Counted from the first letter of the stretch, positions 50,103-62,962 are shown. The stretch: DNA of 64,000 nucleotides from Nansenia antarctica (GCA_963989245.1 OZ022342.1:13943995-14007994), one strand, 5' to 3'. A program made the numbers and translations. The notes: generated by a model not told the origin, from the letters alone.

Positions 50103-53100
50103 GTGGAATATGCATCATTATAGAGAAGGGAGGGCAGACAGGATCATTTGCAAGCAAGAAGTTAAAAAGAGATAAGCTAAGGTAAAATCAACTGTTGTAA
50201 AACTATGTAGAATTGCACAAAATAGGCTTACAAAAGTCCTTGTTTTCTTTGGAGCGGGCCCCATTTCTGCATTCCTCACCCCCATTAATTCTACAGAAGA
50301 ATATTAGTTCACTGCAGAACAGGGAGGACACACACTCAAACTGGGTCAGAGATAGAGCTGAGTTGCACAAGAGTTCTACTATCCCACAACTCCTGAAATG
50401 CTACTCCAAACATGTCATAGCCAATTGTAGTCTATTGTCTTCTTGTATTTGTTTGTTAGTTTTTTTCTTCATGTTGCTCTAATGACAACAGGTGTTGTGG
50501 ATAAGAGCTGACACTTGTTTGTATCCTAACCAGGATATAAAACATATAGTCCATTACATCAGTACAGAGACACTGTAAATTGGTAATCTGTTGTTGATGA
50601 CGATGATGATGATGATGATGATGGTGCTTGACCCCGACAGCAACTGATCGCTGAGATGAACCGCATTGGGATGATGATTGACTTGGCCCACGTATCTGAG
50701 AAAGTGATGAACCAGGTTCTGGACCTATCCAAAGCCCCGGTCATCTTCAGCCACTCTTCTGCCTACGCTGTGTGCAAACACAAGAGGAACGTGCCTGATG
50801 ATGTCCTGATGAGAGTGGTGAGTGGGGAGAGGGAGGAGGGAAGAAGAGGGAATACACTATAGTTGGCAGAGGGATAGAGAGGGAACAGCAATGGTAACCC
50901 AGCTAGAAACAGATCCCTTCTAATCTGGTTGAATGAGAGATGCAACATGTTTGCATAGTCTACTAGTTAATCATTTTGTGTTACTATCTAAAATCTAAAT
51001 TGCACAATTACATAGCCACAAAATAGCAGTGTGTCTTCTGGCAGAGATAACAAGCCGTAAAGGCAATTCACTTGCCAGCCTTTAGCATGAGATTTAGAGG
51101 GGTACATTTTTGCTATCTAAAATTATATTAAAATTAAGTTAAGAAACTTAGCTGCTCTTGCTAATAGAAACCTTACCAACAAAAAAAACACATAAACTAT
51201 GAAGTTCATTGCACCATGTGCTAGAGAGCAATTGTAACATTTCACAAGCTGCCAATATAAAACAGTTTAGGTCAGGAGGTTCCAATTATAAAAGGCCATA
51301 TAAACAACAGAAAAAGGAACAACCTGTTACTGTTTAACACCAATAAAAGATACATTTTAAAAAATCTGTTCTGACACAGGCAGCAGGGTCATCATGCAGT
51401 ATATTTGCAAGCATCTGTTTCCTGTTTCTCAACAGAAAGATAAAAAAGGCATTGTGATGGTGAACTTTTACAATGACTACGTCACCTGCAGCAAAACAGC
51501 TACGTTCTCCCAAGTTGCAGGTGGGTAGTAGTTCAATGGTCATGGTCATTACTTTCTACTCTTCATCAGCAATCCCCTCACTTCACTCAACACATGCACA
51601 CACACTCACAACACATTCAATGTGATTCATCTCACATATTGATTGTTATATTAATCTGTTTTCATTTTCAATCTAGATCACTTTGACCATATAAAGAGTG
51701 TGGCTGGCCCCACTATCATTGGTTTTGGTGGGGATTATGATGGAGTCGGCAGGTGAGATGAATGATCTAACCTTGGGTCTGTCATAATCAGCTACAGTCA
51801 AAACATCACAAAGATTGAGTGGGCAAAGTGCATTACCTTCTTCTTCTTCTTTCGTGTAACGTTAGAGGTCTTATTATACAATGATTTACTTTTTTTTCCC
51901 CCCCCCGATAGAGACAGTAGAGATTTGACAGGAAGGATGGGTGAGAGAGAAGGAATGACATGCAGGATATGTCCGCCGGCCGGAATCAAACCAGGAACCC
52001 TTTGGTTACATGGTCGACGCTTAACCCGCTACGCCACCTAAGCTCCCCATACAATGATTTACTTATTACTAAGTAAAACGTTGTAAGGCCCAATCCCAAT
52101 TCACCCCTACGGCTCCGTTTTCACCCCTACAGCTCGGTTTTGCGCGTTCACGTGTTGGGTAGGGGTGTCCCAATTCTTGTTTTCATTTAGGGTAGGGCTG
52201 AGAGCCATAGGACCAGGGTTCGAGTTATAAGCTGATCTCTGTGGGGGTCTCCAAAATAACAGTGCGAAATGTTCTCATGCACGCGCGAATCATGCCCACA
52301 CAGCGATGGGACTTACAAGTTTTAATTAGCTATAGGCAGTAGCGGATTAAGGTGGTCAGTGGCCCTAGGCTACTCCTTTGTGTGAGGACCCCCCGCCCCC
52401 ATACACAAGCCTCCCCCCTCCCCAAAATATACAACTCACGAGCACCCTGCACACACACCACTCATAATGCTTTACCATAAAACACTTAAACACTTTAATA
52501 ACACAATAACACAACAGTGTTAATAATGCAAAGAATAAAAAAAAAAGTTCAGTGCATTCAGTTCTGTCTCTATTGCTCTCCTCTCCCGTTGTCTCTCTGT
52601 TACTGTCCTGTTGTCCGTCTCTCTGTTGCTCCCCTCAGCTCTAAATGACAGAAATGAATTAGCTAATTAGTTGGCATGTAAACATATAGTTAGGGTTGGG
52701 TACAGTTTGGGTTTTATTCGATACCGGTGACAAATCGATACTTTAAAAACGGTACCGGTACCGAAACATCATCCTCATCCTCATCCTCCTCCTCAAATAC
52801 CAACATATCCTGACGCTACAGCTGCAGGCTACTCATTTCACCACATCAACAGCCCCACATGAAACAACAGCTATAAAAGCGATAGTCACACATGTATCTC
52901 GGCCAATAATTGTGTTATCTTTGCTATACAGAAGGAGCGAAAAATACATGTACACTAGGTTAGTAAAAAGTAAAAGCCACCTTACCTTTACGGAGACAAG
53001 ATAGACCTGTTTGGTCTGTTTTCAGTAGGCTGCGGTCGCGGTCCTGGAACCCATGATGCTGACGTCCGATGTCCTTTCTTTATCCAAGATTGGATGAACG

Positions 53101-55601
53101 GGAGAGGGTCAAAAAATTGCCTTTTTTGGGGCGGCATGGTAGCTACTGTATGTATATACTCCTGTATAGCTAATGAATGAATGTTTGCTTCTCAATAATA
53201 GGCTAGGTGCACGATCTCACTACTTCCTGAAAGGCAACTGGTATATGAACATATCCTGTCTCACTCTATTGGTTTAATTGATTAATCAGCTGTGCACTGT
53301 GTGTTCCAACGGTTTACCGCACAGCTGATTAATCAACCTTTTGCTATTGCACAATATTCTACTGCGCCCCATGGTGTCTTGGTGGTGAAGTGCAGGCAGT
53401 CAAAGGCCTACTGTCATTCACAGGAGATTAATGGTGCGCGTAGCTCTTTTGGAAAACGTGTTTATTTTACAATATTTATAATATAAATTAAATAATATTC
53501 ATTACATTGACATTTTGATCAAATAATAGTTGTGGTAATGTATTATTAGCGACCCCCACAGATTTTTGATTTTACTGCCTTCATGGGAGCTCAGAGAGTC
53601 TCAGACCATCTCTATGGGAGCTCAGCTCCCATTGGCTCCCACATAACTCGAACCCTGCATAGGACTATTCACGGCTCCATTTGGAGATTTTTCATGACCA
53701 GACTACGTTTGGAGCCATGGCCCTACCTTCCAGGATGCCTTGCGAATCATCTACAGAAATCTGATTTCGTTCTAGGCAATGCAGAAGACACTCACAAATG
53801 TAATTACTTTTTCTTTGTTAAGAAAGATTTGAAAAATTATGATAGGCTAACCATCTTATTATCTTAGTTTAATGTCATTTCAATGCATTCTAGACCTTTT
53901 CTTAAAGTCAACATAACCCAAAAATCGCTATTATGCCGATGTGTGTGACTACGCTTACGTAAGTCCCAACATAGAAATACACCGTTTAGGGGCGCTTAGG
54001 TGGCGTGTAACCGTGTAACCATGTAACCGCAGGGTCCTCGGTTCGAATCCGGCCGGGGACATATCCTGCAAGTCATCCCTCCTCTCTCTCACCCATCCTT
54101 CCTGTCTAATTCTCCACTGTATCTATCAATAAAAATGAAAAATATGAGTGGGACTGCCCCACTCAGAAAAAATTACTTAAAAAAAAAGAAGAAATACACC
54201 GTTCCAAGTGAGCTTCAGTCAAGTTTAAGATCCGATTTGGTGCTCAGCAGTAGAGGAAAATATAATAGCAAAACTATTACCTGGGCACTTCCATTAGACT
54301 AGCCAAAGCAAGACACCAGAGCACTCATATCTGATTAGCTGATTGTATGAGGGCCCCGACATACAGAGCACCGCTATTCTGTCATGAACTGGCCTGATAA
54401 TGAAGCATTGTTCTTTTTTATTTTATGACTTGTTTGATCAACGGATAGGATGAAACTTAAGTTGTAATTGAATCACGAGCGTCGATGCTTACTGATGACT
54501 TATCAGGGTCTTGACTATTTCTGTACTGTCTCTCAGGGTACCAGAGGGTCTGGAGGACGTTTCTAAGTACCCTGTCCTGGTAGCAGAGCTGCTGAGGAGA
54601 AACTGGACAGACGCAGATGTGAAGGCTGCTCTAGGAGAAAACCTGCTCAGGGTGTTTGGAGACGTGGAACTGGTGAGGACTGATGCATTACCCAGTAACC
54701 ACTGCAGCCTCACACACTGACCAGTAACCACTACAGCCTCACACACTGACCAGTAACCTCTACAGCCTCACACACTGACCAGTAACCTCTACAGCCTCAC
54801 ATGGTGGTCAGTAACCACTACAGCCTCACATGGTGGTCAGTAACCACTACAGCCTCACATGGTGGTCAGTAACCACTACAGCCTCACACGGTGGTCAGTA
54901 ACCACTACAGCCTCACATGGTGGTCAGTAACCACTACAGCCTCACATGGTGGTCAGTAACCACTACAGCCTCACATGGTGGTCAGTAACCACTACAGCCT
55001 CACATGGTGGTCAGTAACCACTACAGCCTCACACACTGACCACTACAGCCTCACATGGTGGTCAGTAACCACTACAGCCTCACATGGTGGTCAGTAACCA
55101 CTACAGCCTCACATGGTGGTCAGTAACCACTACAGCCTCACATGGTGGTCAGTAACCTCTACAGCCTCACACACTGACCAGTAACCACTACAGCCTCACA
55201 TGGTGGTCAGTAACCACTACAGCCTCACATGGTGGTCAGTAACCACTACAGCCTCACATGGTGGTCAGTAACCACTACAGCATCACATGGTGGTCAGTAA
55301 CCACTACAGCCTCACATGGTGGTCAGTAACCACTACAGCTGACCTACTGCATCCTTACTATTGGCTCTTGGTTAAGTGCCTGATCGGATCTCCTCCTGTC
55401 TTCTAGGAACGAGACCGTCAGATTGGTACCAGTCCAGATGACCTGCCTATCCCTATTGAGGAAGTGAAGAACACCTGCAGGACCAACTATGGCTACCCCG
55501 AAACAGAGAGCGCTGGCAGTGTTGTCTCCTTCAGCCACCTAGCTCTGGCTCTGACACTGACTCTCAGCACTCTCTGCAGCATGCTGTCTTGGTCTCCGTA
55601 A
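46046..55601 (+). CDS. dpep1: Membrane (renal) dipeptidase, GPI-anchored zinc metallopeptidase, complete in ten exons
   Basis: Exons are 46046-46176, 46979-47105, 47489-47621, 48826-48976, 49408-49477, 50641-50817, 51436-51520, 51677-51752, 54537-54672 and 55407-55601, giving 426 residues (human about 411). An N-terminal hydrophobic segment (GGILWLVSCAFTLSSA) is a signal peptide. Zinc ligands are all present: GHNDLPW (His, Asp), GVEGGHS (bridging Glu), IDLAHVS (His) and IFSHSSA (His). VPEGLEDVSKYP and LLRRNWT are near-identical to the mammalian enzyme. The C-terminus (SVVSFSHLALALTLTLSTLC) is a GPI-attachment signal. It hydrolyses dipeptides, including Cys-Gly from glutathione, and converts leukotriene D4, at the cell surface. 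The exon 5 donor (GTCGAT) is weak, but the joined frame FGK-QLIAEMNR matches the family. Closest paralogues are dpep2 and dpep3; the fit favours dpep1. Confidence 0.93.
47110..47302. repeat. (AC)n microsatellite with GCAC block, dpep1 intron 2
   Basis: Starts 5 bp after the exon 2 donor. It contains a (GCAC)n core near 47130-47182 and ATACAC interruptions. Confidence 0.95.
49548..49596. repeat. (AC)n microsatellite, dpep1 intron 5
   Basis: A pure CA run, preceded by a compound CACACA/GCAC stretch from about 49497. Confidence 0.95.
50023..50097. repeat. (GA)n microsatellite, dpep1 intron 5
   Basis: About 37 uninterrupted AG dinucleotides. Confidence 0.97.
51892..52048 (-). mobile_element. 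tRNA-derived SINE in dpep1 intron 8
   Basis: On minus it has the tRNA-like head GGTGGCGTAGCGGGTTAAGC and B box (GGTTTGATTCCGGCC), with a T/C run at its 3' side. The direct repeat ATACAATGATTTACTT flanks it at 51876-51891 and 52049-52064. It is related to the SINE at 53986-54189 in the opposite orientation (shared CATCCTTCCTGTC and ACATATCCTGCA words). Confidence 0.85.
52214..53657. mobile_element. hAT-like non-autonomous DNA transposon, 8-bp target duplication
   Basis: The ends CAGGGTTCGAGTTAT and ATAACTCGAACCCTG are perfect 15-bp inverted repeats. They are bordered by CATAGGAC on both sides (52206-52213 and 53658-53665). An 8-bp duplication and CAGGG ends are hallmarks of hAT transposons. 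The 1444-bp interior has no transposase frame. It sits inside an older repeat (left part CCCAATTCACCCCTACGG near 52093). Confidence 0.85.
53986..54189 (+). mobile_element. tRNA-derived SINE in dpep1 intron 8
   Basis: Head GGGGCGCTTAGGTGGCGTG, B box GGTTCGAATCCGGCC, body CATCCTTCCTGTC, tail GAGTGGGACTGCCCCACTCA then poly(A). The direct repeat AGAAATACACCGTT flanks it at 53972-53985 and 54190-54203. A GTAACC trinucleotide-like duplication expands the anticodon-stem area. Confidence 0.88.
54698..55338. repeat. 29-bp minisatellite filling dpep1 intron 9
   Basis: The unit is CAGTAACCACTACAGCCTCA plus CATGGTGGT, about 22 copies. Variants read CACACTGAC in place of CATGGTGGT, or CTCTACAGC. It begins 25 bp after the exon 9 donor and ends about 68 bp before exon 10. 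Confidence 0.95.
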
Positions 55602-56955
55602 TGCCACTCTGGATAGACAAGGACCGGTGGTGATGGAATCAAGAACCCAGACCCTCCGCACTCCTGAAGATCTGAGATGAGTGGATAGATAAAAGGCAAT
55701 TGGGGATACACATGCAAATATACCAATATATTGAAGGCTATCGAGCCGGGACTATAAATAGAACATTCTTCACACTTATTGATTGACACACATACTATAC
55801 ATCCAATTTTTGGCCCACAATTCAATGAAGCAGGTAAGGGAGACGGGCAGTAGCGAAATTGAACTAATTACAATAAACAACATGGTTTAGCTACAGACGC
55901 ATGAATAAGGTGGAGTATGTTGAAATGTATCCCTTACTGCATACATTTGAATAAACAGATGGCTCTAACTAGTATGTAGTAGTAGGCTATAAGCTTTCGG
56001 ACACTTCCAGGGTTTCCCGTCGAAGTATTAGAATGAACCAAGCGGAATCTCTGTTCTGCATAATGTATTTCTATCTGAAACCCCCCCCCCGCCATAATGT
56101 ATTTCCAACTGGCCCTGCTGAACACGATACTTCTGCCTGTTATTCTGCTTCCTTCCTTCCTGCTTTTTCAACCCTCAAGTCCTGGAACATTTAACACTAT
56201 AAAACCATGTTTCCTATATACAAAGCAAACTCAAAGCCAGGCTGGGATTGTGTGTTTAACAACAACAAAAAAACGGAAGTTATATAAGCCCATCTGTTTC
56301 TATCTGTTTGTATAAGATTGAAAATGTCATACAAACAGAGACACAATGAAAGATGGTGTTTGATGATCATTCTGTATGTGATGATTCTGTCACTGATGCC
56401 TTGCACCAGACCATTCTTATTTGTATTCACATGTAATAATAATAATATATATAATTCTCATACTTTGAGAACCACACAACCCACATCCATTTCATAAACA
56501 CAAAAGGTACATTTGTGTGCTTTCAATGTAACAATAGCACCATCAAGTGATGAGGGAGAGTAGACGATGAAAGGTTCAGGGCAGTTAAAAGCATGTCAGT
56601 GATCTCTGCATGCAGGGGTTTCCAACAACACAGAGCAAATGCATTTTAAAGGCTCAGTCCAGTGGCTTTTAATATTCGGAAGGCAGTTGAAAGTAGCGTC
56701 ACTGAGGTTGAAAAAAGCTATCAATAAAAAGTTAGCTCAGTGCTCAAGTTAGCTTAGTGCTAAGTTTGGATTTTCAGAGAGAGAGAGGTGGTAACACTAT
56801 AACCATTTTAGTCATGTATAAGCATTTATAAACCATTAATAAATAATGAACTCACTATTACAAATGATTATTATTAGAACAGAAAAGGGTGTAAATGTTG
56901 AATTATTAAATATATAATAATCATAATCATAATAATTATTATAATTATTATATTT
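55602..56955. other. dpep1 3' untranslated region and flank
   Basis: AATAAA-type signals occur near 55871 and 55949, either of which could end the dpep1 transcript. Beyond is AT-rich DNA with no coding exon. Confidence 0.45.
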
Positions 56956-57002
56956 GTTTTGTTTTTTGCGGCACTGATGGAAATGAGGGATCAGAGGAGG
57001 AC

Positions 57003-57047
<45 letters not shown>

Positions 57048-57486
57048 TACAGTACAAAACATCTTACCATCTAGCGCAGTTATGTACAAGCATGCCAGAG
57101 TGTTACCAGAGTGGTTTGGTTTTGCCAATGATGTTTTTTCCAACATCCCAAATACACCTGATGTTATCTTTGTTGACACCAGCCACAAGGAGGTGCTGAT
57201 TATAGAAGTAGGCTGCCCCTTTGACCTGTACATGGACCAGACTTTCCAGGACAAGTATATCAAATACCAACCACTACTTGGTACGATAACCAGCTTTGGG
57301 TACAAGTGCAAATTCAGCATACTTGTATTTGGAAGTCTGGGCCATGTATATAAATGCACCATGAGGGGTCTGAGAATTGCTGCAATGACTAAAAGAAAGG
57401 CCAAACAGGTTGCCAAATTTTGCTCTGTCTCAGCTATTATTGGCAGCTTGGCCGTGTGGAGAAGGAGGTGTTATGTGTATCCTTAA
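57048..57486 (+). pseudogene. C-terminal fragment of an R2/NeSL-like LINE with restriction-like endonuclease
   Basis: The frame reads PDVIFVDTSHKEVLIIEVGC, YIKYQPLLGTITSFGYKC and AKFCSVSAIIGSLAVWRRRC before a stop. Asp followed by IIEVGCPFD recalls the PD-(D/E)xK core of site-specific non-LTR elements (R2, NeSL, HERO). Everything upstream is replaced by a (TG)n tract (57006-57047). The 3' side ends AATAAAG and a long (TG)n (57570-57654). Confidence 0.65.
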
Positions 57487-57566
57487 GTGTTCAGTGCTGC
57501 TTAGCCCCGAAATATTTGATTCCCTGTTTGTATAATATAATTTGTGGAACCAAATAAAGTATTCAA

Positions 57567-57569
<3 letters not shown>

Positions 57570-57654
<85 letters not shown>
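57570..57654. repeat. (TG)n microsatellite at the LINE 3' end
   Basis: An uninterrupted TG run directly after the LINE fragment's AATAAAGTATTCAAA. Confidence 0.95.
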
Positions 57655-57656
<2 letters not shown>

Positions 57657-60310
57657 ATGAGAGAGACAAAGACAATGTTTCTGATGAAGAGTCATGATCC
57701 TTTAACTAAATGTAACAGTAATTAATTGTACGTGTAACATGGAAAAAGTTAGACCATGGTTGTCATAATTACTGTCAAACAGATAAATTGCCTACTTCGG
57801 TCAAATGGATTGACTATTTAGCAATTATGTTTCCAAAATGTTATAGTTTTTTTGTGAGCATTTGTCAATGTGATCTATGAGTTTTGATTTACTTAAGAAG
57901 AAAAAAAGAAGAAAACAAGAAGGTTAATCAATTCCTGATTCCTGTTGTTGTAAGTTGTCAAAAAATTAAATGACTTGTTGTCAAAGTTTGTTATACTAAG
58001 GACTGTTATAAAGGCTCCTATATGAATTTATTAAGGCCCCATATCCTGCATGTTCGTACATGTTATAATGTAACTGTCTCTCCCACTGGTTTAAGTGAAT
58101 TTTGGTGTATCACTGTCAATATCATCATCAATATCACTGTCAAGGAAAAGCCTACACTTCAGCTTCGTCTTTGTGACACTATCACATGCATGTAAGATAG
58201 GTCTAGGTTTACGAAAGTTAACTTGTAAACTGTTACCAGCAGTACCACATTTGTACAATAAATGTCCCACTACTCCAGGAGACAAGAGGCAAACACAGAC
58301 AGTTTTCATAGCGGTCATGCTACAATGTGAGAATACTGTGGCATGACCATCAAAGGTCACAAAGTTCTATCAATTATTTCAATAACCTGGCCCAATACAA
58401 ATTCCTCCCCCCATCTCTCTCTCATCTGTTTTATCTAGGTATTACAGATTTATGCAGAGTATGATTATTTAATGCATTGTGTGAAGATCTATCCTGCAAG
58501 ATGTAACCTCATTGAGCTCTATACACATTCACACACGTCACAGATTGTGAATCATACAGTATGTCTACTGCAAAGATAAGAGCCTATATGAATGAATGAA
58601 TGAATGAATGAATGGTCTTTATTGTCATTGCTACAGTACAGGTACCAAACAACGAAATTTAGGAGGGGTGGCTCCCCTATAGAATCACCTCATAATTTTC
58701 AACAATCTAGGGCATGTGTTTATCCACATACATCCACATTTGTTTTACCTGTTTTCCACCCTGTTTTCAAGTGCCTGCACAGTTTACCTCCTTACATGTC
58801 CACTTGGATAGTGGAACCCCTAAAGTATTATTCAGTATATCAACCATCACCACACTAGTGTGACAATGGGAGAAAATACACATCCCATATCACATAACAT
58901 TTTGAGTATCTTGTTTCCTTGAGTAGGCTTGTCTTACAACAGGTGTCGTCCTTCTAACGCAACTCCTGTCGTCCATCTGTCATAAAACACTGCTGAGTAG
59001 TGACATCCACTGCCCAGAAACAGAGCTGCACACTCACAGTATAGTTTAATGGGAAAATAAATCATGATATTTATGAAGATATCTATCTAAGCATCTGTCA
59101 CATAGACTAAATTGAACTTGACACTAATATTCATGACACCTCTCTGGGCACCATGGGAAAGGGTGGCCTCTACAGCTCCTCACTGACTATGACCTTTGGT
59201 GTAGCGTGGCTTTTATTACGGCAACAGACAATCAGACTTTTCTCTTTCAAGAAAGATTTTCGGACTTTTATTCTGAAACTTTTTTTTCCCGGACTTTTAT
59301 TCTGAAGCTTTTCTTTTCGGACTTTTATTCAGAAACCTTTTTTTCAGACTTTTATTCTGAAACTTTTTTTTTCTGACTTTTATTTTGAAACTTTTTTTCT
59401 CACTTGCCATCACTAAAGCAAGTCACACCCTCAGCTGATCACCTCTGCAGGTACTCATCCATGTTAGTTGTAAATGTCTTTAGTGAGCCACACATACTTC
59501 AGCGCCTGTACTAATGATGGTGGTAGAAACTCTGCCCCTCTGATAATCTCTCCTGCCACAGGAATTTAGAATGATCTTTGTGTTGTCACTACTTAGGAAA
59601 GATTATGGTATATTTCGCCACACAGTAATGTCTGATCTGGTTTGTTATCATATAATGTGTGTTATCAGTGTATCTGTTAGAGATGGTGAATATGCAGCAG
59701 CAATGTAAGATATAGCCTCTTCAGCCTCATAAGAAGATATGACTATATACATGAATAAATGTTTGACTTCTCAGGGTGTTCAAATTATTATAAATCAGAT
59801 GCTCTCAGCATACTGTACTTTCATTATTAGCTAGTTATCATTGTAATGTATACATATTTTACGAGTGAATTTGTGGATGTTCAGACAATTTAATTCATCT
59901 GGACTGATCAAATTAATAATCAGTCTAGTACAGGTCCCAGAGCTTTCTGTTGGTGAGGTTAGAGGTTAGTAGATGGCCTTGGCAAAAGACTCTAAAGATA
60001 AAACAACTATGCCCCCTAGTGGCAGAAGAAGGACTCCCAGTAATACATGGAAAACGTTCCATTACAATTACCAATTGTGGGATTTCTATAATCATCAAAC
60101 TGAACAAAGGGGATCTGTGCTGTCTTTTAATTTAAAATCCGTACCAATGTTAAAACACAATTGTCCATAATTACTTGCTCTTTCACACTCCCTAATCAAT
60201 ACAAATGATCATGTTAGAAAATAATTAAAGAAGTTATTATTGCAATAAAGAATGGCAATGAAATAAACCCAATTATTTTTTATTAGCCTACATTCTGGTG
60301 ATTATCATTA
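57655..60310. other. Intergenic DNA
   Basis: It contains (GAAT)n at about 58588-58612, an inverted retroelement tail (58613-58665) and a minisatellite (59253-59402). ORFs at 58091-58360 and 59925-60170 lack domains. No gene is called. Confidence 0.4.
59253..59402. repeat. About 30-bp minisatellite, five copies
   Basis: The unit GGACTTTTATTCTGAAAC is followed by a T run of variable length. The copies start near 59262, 59293, 59321, 59348 and 59377. Confidence 0.8.
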
Positions 60311-60423
60311 TCATCCAGAGCATTTGAACAGGCTGGATATAACTTCGGAGCCTGTTCTCTTCATCCTGGTGAAGAGGGACGTTTTACTGCTCTTCTCTGT
60401 TGGAGGAGAGGAGTCATCTTTCC
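60311..60423 (-). pseudogene. Second copy of the INPP5E-like terminal exon
   Basis: An inverted-strand copy of 60452-60564 shifted by exactly 141 bp, with the acceptor region (CTCATCCTTCAAAG) and stop codon conserved. It encodes the same 36-residue tail, with Pro for Arg at residue 7 and Thr for Arg near residue 22. It could be an alternative last exon; otherwise it is 3' UTR. Confidence 0.6.
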
Positions 60424-60451
60424 CTTTGAAGGATGAGAAAGGAGGATGGTA

Positions 60452-61747
60452 TCATCCACTGCATTTGAACAGGCTGGATATAACTTCGGAGCCTCTTCTC
60501 TTCATCCTGGTGAAGAGGGACGTTTTACTGCTCTTCTCTGTTCGAGGAGAGGAGTCATCTTTCCCTTTGAAGGAAGAGAAAGGAGGATGGTATAGGTGTG
60601 CAGCTTTTTTTTCTTTTCTTTTTTTTTAAACATCAATTCAGTTGAATGTGCAACATTCTTGACAGAGCAGTGGTTTACTTACCTGTAGAGGATACAGGCC
60701 TGGAAGAGCTTTGAGGTTTGCTCTTCATCGATTTCGGAGGACTGCCGTCTATTTTCTTGGAGCCCTGAATGTTGAGAAAAGGTGCAAATGGAAATGCCAT
60801 ACCTGTTGCAGCTTATCAATCCCAATAAAGCAATGCAATTATACAAACTAAAATATTACACATATGAATATAAATGTGTAATTCTGTATCAATTAGTTAA
60901 AGACAAGGCAGTGTTATCAATTAACATTTTGAAAGATATACATTCAGTATGTGTAATATACCTTCCAGCGAGAGAATAGATTTCCCTTCTTTCCTTTCTT
61001 GGCTGCCTGTGCTGTACCACACGCACCAAGAAGCTCAGGCGTCTCATCAGGGACAGAGGAGGAGTGGGGTGAGAGCTCTTGAGTTTGGACACAGAGTTTG
61101 GACACAGCTTTCCCACAACCAGAGGGCAGTCTGACCTGGAAGACGCCGACCAAAGGCCTGTGGTCTGAGGTCGTCATCTCTGTACAACTCTTGTACTTGA
61201 TGACCTTGATGTCACCTGCCTGTCTGCTCCTGTACAGTATTCTGTCCTAGAATACACAGAGACAGATGTACAGTAGGTTAAGACTCCTACATCAACAATG
61301 TTTCTTGCCCAAAGCCATGAGGGATGACGATGAATGGGTTTCTTACTGTGTAGGAAGGAGTTCTCTGCTTGGAGGAGGTGTCGTACACGTCACAACCGGT
61401 GTCAAACTTGTATGTGGGGCGGAAGTGAATCGGTGCCTCCTGGAAGCCTTTAAAGATAGTGCCTAGAGCAAAAATAGATCATAGAAGACTTCCTTTTGTG
61501 TACACAATACACAATGCCGGTCGAGAGAGGACACTGGCGTTTCGCCGCTTCTCTGCACGAAATCTAGATATACTTGCCGTATACAGAGTACATTGTCCTA
61601 CAAAGACACTTAGATTTAGATTTAGTCATCTAAAAATTAATTAGACCCCTATACTTTCTTTTATTTATTTATTTATTTTTATTTTACTACTCTTTTCAGT
61701 TTGTAAAGCGTCTTTGAGTGTCTAGAAAAGCGCTATATAAGTCTAAT

Positions 61748-61780
<33 letters not shown>

Positions 61781-62911
61781 GAATGCATTTTAAGTTATCA
61801 TTCTCCATCTAATATCTTGAACCTTAAAACACATTTGGGTCCTTTTCGAGTGTTAGCATGTTGCAAGTTGTAGCTGTAGTGTAGCTGTATATAAACATAC
61901 CATCCTTCATCTCCTGAGAGAGTTGGTCGTGCTGGAGCAGTGCAGACATGTCTGGGCCTTCAGTCTTGTCCAGAATGTTCATCACCCCTACACGGTCTTC
62001 ACTGAGGCGGAAATTGAAGTCCCCGAACCAGAAGACCTCATCAAAGTGGGTGGTCACATCAGCTGAGAGACATAGAACACAGTCGGACATTAACACTGAT
62101 GTTTCCACGCAAATACCTTGTTGTTAAAGGTTGTTCAGAGAACAAACAGAGCAGTCCCCCTGACTTAATTAGCCATGGACTATGACATTGCAGTAAGAGG
62201 AATACATTAGCACTCCCTTTCCCTGTAAAGAAACACCAGAACACAGTTTAGTCTGTTTATTTATTTTGTGTTGTTTCAATATTAAGAATGGAAAATTATG
62301 TTTATTTATTTATTTTGTGTTGTTTCAATATTAAGAATGGAAAATGATTAGTACTGTGGATACTGTAATTTATGTATTAATTCATGGATTATATAATTTA
62401 AGTATTATTGTTCTCACTTGGAAGTGAGGGATAGGGGTAGGACAGGATAAGCTGAGGCTTCATCCTACTCCCTTTCCAACAGTGATACCTGTACTTTTCC
62501 TTATTATTATTTTTTATTTTTTAACCATTGTTCGAAATAAAGATTCATTCATTCATTCAGTCTGGTCTACTTACAGGCTGTGGAGAGGTCAGAGTGTGTG
62601 TCAGGGAGGCATTTGGGAAAAGCAAGTGTTTTAATGATCTTCTTGTAGTCCCGGATCCTCTTAGACACTTGGGATTTTCCGGCTGGAACACATGGACATA
62701 AAAACAAAAAAAAGCTCAACAATGCTACAATGCTACATCATCTACAGACAAATCACTTAATCAGTACAATCATACTTAGGGCAGCACTCATCATGGCTGG
62801 ATGACACATACTGGCTCCAGAACAGCTTCTTTCACAGCTTCTTTCAGCACCCCACCCCCACACCCCATGGGGTAAACTGACTATCAGTACCCCCCCCCCC
62901 CCCCCCCCCCT

Positions 62912-62962
<51 letters not shown>

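Noticed and set aside
53986..54080. Possible functional tRNA gene
   Set aside because: The anticodon-stem area is expanded by a GTAACC-type duplication, and the unit has a SINE body, a poly(A) tail and a target duplication.
54698..55338. Regular 29-bp repeats resembling a CRISPR array
   Set aside because: There are no unique spacers; units are head to tail, inside an intron of a vertebrate gene.
56991..57416. 141-codon minus-strand frame
   Set aside because: It is the antisense of the LINE endonuclease fragment, which has recognisable motifs on plus.
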